Shown in pieces: positions 7,217 to 9,908 of a stretch of 9,908 nucleotides of DNA. The stretch is from an uncultured Bacteroidales bacterium. GTDB lineage: Bacteria > Bacteroidota > Bacteroidia > Bacteroidales > UBA932. The stretch's first letter is position 1. Every line of letters starts with the position of its first letter. The position numbers and the translations under genes were made by a program. The notes under the pieces were generated by a model that searched no databases, was not told the origin of the DNA, and worked only from the letters and a program-made list of their open reading frames with translations. The stretch spans positions 1 through 9,908 of the forward strand of contig CAMJJO010000065.1 of the NCBI GenBank assembly GCA_946406095.1. Direction: 5' to 3'.

Positions 7217-7700
7217 GGTTCATCCTCCTTAAATACTCGGTTATTTTTTTGGCCAGCAGCAATTTGGCATGATGATACTGCGATGCCGATGTCCCTTCGT
7301 CTATCCCAAGCATATTACCGATTTCCTTATGGGTTTTATTTTCAAAGGCGTGCAGGTTCAACACCGTACGACAACCATCCGGAAGGCTCTGTATCATGTT
7401 ATACAGCTCTTCGGGCGGCACTTTCATATAATCCGGGGCTGATTCTTCGCTCGAAGAGGGTTCGTCCGCACAGTCCAGATTGGACAAGCGTCCCTTATTT
7501 CGCAGGATACGCACCGACACCGTCATGGCTATCTTTGCGAGCCAGGCCCGGAAAGACCCTTCGCCGCGGTGACGGAAACGGCCGAAGGAGGTCGCCGCCT
7601 GTACGAAAGTGTCCTGTACTGCGTCTGCCACATCGTCATTATTTTCCAGATAACGACGGCAGATGGTGGTTACGAATGCAATATGTGGTTCAAAGTCCAT
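7209..7700 (-). CDS. ECF (extracytoplasmic function) RNA polymerase sigma factor
   Basis: A 163-residue group IV sigma factor that directs RNA polymerase to a dedicated promoter set. Region 2 spans about residues 5-71, including DDVADAVQDTFVQA (22-35, core-binding, usual eDaeDi.QdtF) and FRAWLAKIAMT (50-60, usual f..WL..Ia.N). Region 4 spans about 100-153, with SLPDGCRTVLNLHAFE and then the helix-turn-helix THKEIGNMLGIDEGTSASQ (123-141), a form typical of Bacteroidota ECF factors. I chose ATG 7700 because ECF homology begins there. The frame is open up to 7793, but the extra 31 residues look unlike a sigma factor and would run across the divergent gene's start. The stop lies inside the next gene, a probable anti-sigma partner, so the pair is likely one transcript. 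The targets cannot be read from this window. Confidence 0.93.
   Translation of the reverse strand: MDFEPHIAFVTTICRRYLENNDDVADAVQDTFVQAATSFGRFRHRGEGSFRAWLAKIAMTVSVRILRNKGRLSNLDCADEPSSSEESAPDYMKVPPEELYNMIQSLPDGCRTVLNLHAFENKTHKEIGNMLGIDEGTSASQYHHAKLLLAKKITEYLRRMNHE
7224..7230 (-). promoter_or_regulatory. strong Shine-Dalgarno site for the anti-sigma-like gene
   Basis: On the - strand AAGGAGG lies 7 bp before the ATG at 7216, a near-ideal ribosome-binding site placed inside the last codons of the sigma gene. It supports this start and points to tightly coupled or independently strong translation of the partner. Canonical sites are uncommon in Bacteroidota and rare in this window. The bases also encode the Arg-Arg at residues 158-159 of the sigma protein, so part of the match may be coincidental. 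Confidence 0.6.
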
Positions 7701-7740
7701 TCTAACAGATAATAGCGCAAGACTGAGAATCTTTGTATGT

Positions 7741-7758
7741 AAAGATATCGATTTCTTT
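7741..7758. repeat. 18-bp near-perfect palindrome in the divergent intergenic region
   Basis: AAAGATATCGATTTCTTT pairs 8 of 9 positions between its arms, with the single mismatched pair at the sixth base of each arm. It lies between the divergent starts at 7700 and 7775 and ends 2 bp before the -7 element of the + strand gene. This is a plausible operator for a dimeric regulator. AT-rich DNA makes chance palindromes fairly likely, so function is unproven. Confidence 0.35.
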
Positions 7759-7760
7759 GT

Positions 7761-7768
7761 TAAATTTG
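7761..7768 (+). promoter_or_regulatory. Bacteroidota-type -7 promoter element for the YfhO-family gene
   Basis: TAAATTTG matches the TAnnTTTG consensus of the primary Bacteroidota sigma factor at every fixed position. A TTTG at 7732-7735 could be the -33 element, but the 25-bp spacing is longer than the usual roughly 19-21 bp, so the -33 assignment is weak. A start of transcription a few bases downstream would fall within a few bases of the ATG at 7775, implying a very short or absent leader. This fits the lack of a Shine-Dalgarno sequence. Confidence 0.45.
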
Positions 7769-7774
7769 TGAAAT

Positions 7775-9908
7775 ATGAAAAAGAAACTGGCAATATACAT
7801 CGGTATCGTTATTGGTTTCCTGGTGCTGGCGTACGGGTTCGTGCCGCAGGTGCTCACAGGCAAAATCATCAATCAATCGGACATCTCCGGCTACAGGGGT
7901 ATGGCAGAGGAGATGACCCAGTGGAACAAGGAACATCCGGACGACAAGACTGCCTGGACGGAATCGATGTTCGGTGGAATGCCCACTGCATCCATCAATC
8001 CCTCCACCGAAGGAGACTGGACCTGGCCTCTCTACAAGGGTCTTATGGCGGGCAAGCGCCCGGCGAACTGGCTGTTCGTATCGCTCCTGGGAGGGTTCCT
8101 GCTGATGCTGGTATTCGGGGTCAACCCCTTGATTGCCGCCGGAGGGGCCATCGCCATCACCTTCTGCTCTTTCAACTTCCAGATAATACAGGTAGGCCAC
8201 AACACCAAGATGCAGGCGATTGCGCTGATGCCGTGGGTGCTGGCCGCACTGGTGTTCGCATATAAATCCGCTATCGCCAAAAAACTGCCGCAGGCACTGC
8301 TGGGAGCCGCCCTGTTCGGGTTGGCCGTCAGCTTCCAGGTCAAGGCAAACCATCCGCAGATATCCTACTACCTGGCACTGATGATACTGTTTTACGTGCT
8401 GACGGTGTTCATCTGGCTGGTGGCAGATAAGGAAAGGCGAGCCGCGGCAGGCCGATTCTTTGCGGTTTCGGCTCTGCTGCTGGTGCTCGGCCTGGCGGGG
8501 ATCGGGACAAACTCCTCCAAGCTTCTCCCTACCTTCGAATATACTCCCTACTCCATGCGCGGCGGGTCCACGTCGGGAGAAACCAAGGGCCTGGACCTGG
8601 ATTACGCCACCGCCTGGAGCTATGGTTGGGAGGAACTGCCGAACCTGATGATCCCCAATTTCAATGGCGGAGCATCGGCGGGCGCGCTCGGGCCCAAGTC
8701 GGAAACCTACAAACTGCTGAAGCGCGCCGGGCAGCCTAACCTCAAGCAGATCAGCAAACAACTGCCTCTCTACTGGGGCCCGCAGCCCTTCACCGCCGGG
8801 CCAATGTTCATCGGCGGCATCACCATCTTCCTCTTCCTCCTCGGATTGTTCTGCTACAAAGGAAAGGAGCGCTGGTGGCTGCTGGCGGCAACCATATTCG
8901 CTGTTTTCCTGGCGCTGGGGCACCATTTTCTCTGGTTCACGCGCCTCTGCTATAATTATCTCCCCCTCTATAACAAGTTCCGCACGGTCTCGATGGCCCT
9001 CTGCGTACTGCAAATCACGATGCCGCTGCTGGGATTCATCTTCCTCAACAGCCTGGTCCGCGGGGAGATAGAATTCGAGACACTCCGCCGCAATGGGCTG
9101 CTCGCCTTCGCGCTCACCGGCGGCGTCTGCTTCATTTTCTGGCTGTTTCCCGGCCTGGCGGGAAGCTTTACCGGCGCATCGGATGCAGGGATGCAGGGCG
9201 CTTTGACGGATGCCCTGGTAGCCGACCGCATCAGCCTCCTCAGGAAGGATGCGCTTGCTTCGTTCTGGCTTATCCTGGGCTCGGCGGGGCTTTTGCTTTG
9301 GGCAGCGAAGCAGGATGTTCTGGGCAAGAGGGTCACCGCGGCCCTGTGCATCTGTGCCCTGGTGCTCTTCAACATGTTCGCCGTGGGCAAGCGCTACCTG
9401 AATGCGGACGACTTCGTCACCCCCAAGAACTTTATGGCCCAGTTCGCGCAAAGGCCTGTGGATAAGGCGATTCTGGCAGATCCCGATCCTTCGTACCGCG
9501 TGCTGGACCTGACCGTGAACGTGTTCAACGATTCGCACCCGTCCTTCTGGCACAAGAACATCGGCGGATACTCCCCGGCTAAGCTGCAGATTTATCAGGA
9601 ATACATCGAAAGCCACCTGCAGAAGGAAATCGGGCAGCTGACGGGGGCCCTGCGGGGCGTTTCCACTGTGGCTGAAGCGGAAGAGGCGATGCCGTATCTG
9701 GAAGGCCTGGCGAAACTCAATTGCCGCTATATTATTATCGATGGCGGAGCCGCGCCGCTGCGTTACCCGTTTGCGAAGGGTAATGCCTGGTTCGAGGAGT
9801 CCGGAAGCGAGGAAGATGGCTCCGGAGACTTCGTGCGGCTTATGTCCTATGCGCCAAACTGCCTGCGCTACGAATATTCCGCCACGCAGGATAAGAAGCT
9901 GATTTTCA
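7775..9908 (+). CDS. YfhO-family polytopic membrane protein (GT-C-like glycosyltransferase), 3' partial
   Basis: The frame is open from ATG 7775 to the window edge (711 residues plus one base) and would continue, since Bacteroidota members usually exceed 800 residues. The N-terminus is a membrane segment (about 5-22) followed by a large loop with Asp36 in NQSDISGYRG, where GT-C enzymes usually carry an acidic catalytic residue, and by the family motif SMFGGMPT (64-71). Further hydrophobic segments lie near 99-137, 147-164, 171-188, 196-216, 226-245, 343-381, 405-425, 444-462, 494-510 and 521-538. Other recognisable family stretches are VGHNTKMQAIALMPW (140-154), YNKFRTVSMAL (399-409) and NVFNDSHPSFWHKNIGGY (582-599). 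The C-terminal part is soluble-like and presumably periplasmic. In Bacillus, YfhO glycosylates teichoic acid from a lipid-linked sugar; the substrate in Bacteroidota is unknown to me. It is divergent from the ECF sigma gene. Confidence 0.9.
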   Translation, partial: MKKKLAIYIGIVIGFLVLAYGFVPQVLTGKIINQSDISGYRGMAEEMTQWNKEHPDDKTAWTESMFGGMPTASINPSTEGDWTWPLYKGLMAGKRPANWLFVSLLGGFLLMLVFGVNPLIAAGGAIAITFCSFNFQIIQVGHNTKMQAIALMPWVLAALVFAYKSAIAKKLPQALLGAALFGLAVSFQVKANHPQISYYLALMILFYVLTVFIWLVADKERRAAAGRFFAVSALLLVLGLAGIGTNSSKLLPTFEYTPYSMRGGSTSGETKGLDLDYATAWSYGWEELPNLMIPNFNGGASAGALGPKSETYKLLKRAGQPNLKQISKQLPLYWGPQPFTAGPMFIGGITIFLFLLGLFCYKGKERWWLLAATIFAVFLALGHHFLWFTRLCYNYLPLYNKFRTVSMALCVLQITMPLLGFIFLNSLVRGEIEFETLRRNGLLAFALTGGVCFIFWLFPGLAGSFTGASDAGMQGALTDALVADRISLLRKDALASFWLILGSAGLLLWAAKQDVLGKRVTAALCICALVLFNMFAVGKRYLNADDFVTPKNFMAQFAQRPVDKAILADPDPSYRVLDLTVNVFNDSHPSFWHKNIGGYSPAKLQIYQEYIESHLQKEIGQLTGALRGVSTVAEAEEAMPYLEGLAKLNCRYIIIDGGAAPLRYPFAKGNAWFEESGSEEDGSGDFVRLMSYAPNCLRYEYSATQDKKLIF

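Noticed and set aside
7740..7747. Possible - strand -7 element (TATCTTTA) for the sigma gene.
   Set aside because: It matches five of six fixed positions, but no TTTG lies at a fitting distance upstream and it overlaps the palindrome, so I do not list it as a promoter.
7701..7793. N-terminal extension of the ECF sigma factor up to a Met at 7793.
   Set aside because: The added residues do not resemble a sigma factor and would overlap the divergent promoter and start codon. ECF homology begins at ATG 7700.
7760..9616. A very long open frame (618 codons) on the - strand.
   Set aside because: Its composition is implausible (Gln, His, Arg and Glu rich with no domain). It lies antisense to the YfhO-family gene, whose translation carries clear family motifs, and it is a by-product of GC-biased codons.

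Overview
The window looks like a chromosomal segment of a Bacteroidales-type member of the Bacteroidota. This rests on family recognition, not on a database search. The pointers are a YfhO-family membrane protein of the Bacteroidota form, a MurA with Asp at the catalytic-Cys position, an ECF sigma factor with a Bacteroidota-style region 4, start codons mostly without Shine-Dalgarno sequences, a perfect TAnnTTTG-type -7 promoter element, and a lipoprotein with a Bacteroidota surface-export-like signal. By eye the DNA is moderately GC-rich. I saw no RNA genes, CRISPR arrays, insertion sequences or phage genes. No gap between genes exceeds 75 bp.

Left part (1-6103, all + strand): a tightly packed run of six genes. 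They are an Agp-like histidine acid phosphatase whose 5' end is cut off by the window, murB, murA, a small lipoprotein, a PLP-dependent aminotransferase of the LysN/MocR-domain type, and dapF. Gaps are 4, 1, 17, 9 and 60 bp, so they are probably co-transcribed, at least through the aminotransferase. MurA and MurB together make UDP-MurNAc. DapF makes meso-diaminopimelate, the cross-linking residue of the peptide stem. The common theme is peptidoglycan precursor supply, and the aminotransferase next to dapF may belong to the same amino-acid route.

Right part (6095-9908): on the - strand, an ECF sigma factor overlaps the gene of a single-pass membrane protein that is its likely anti-sigma partner. 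This pair converges on dapF, and the stop-codon ends overlap by 9 bp. Divergent from the sigma gene, across 74 bp, is a large polytopic YfhO-family protein (711 residues visible, 3' end outside the window). The divergent gap holds a perfect -7 element and an 18-bp near-palindrome.

Most of the window is ordinary core genome. The least explained part is the sigma/membrane-protein pair, because the roughly 310-residue extracytoplasmic domain, with five cysteines, matches no family I recognise. I did not find a clear new defence or mobile system.
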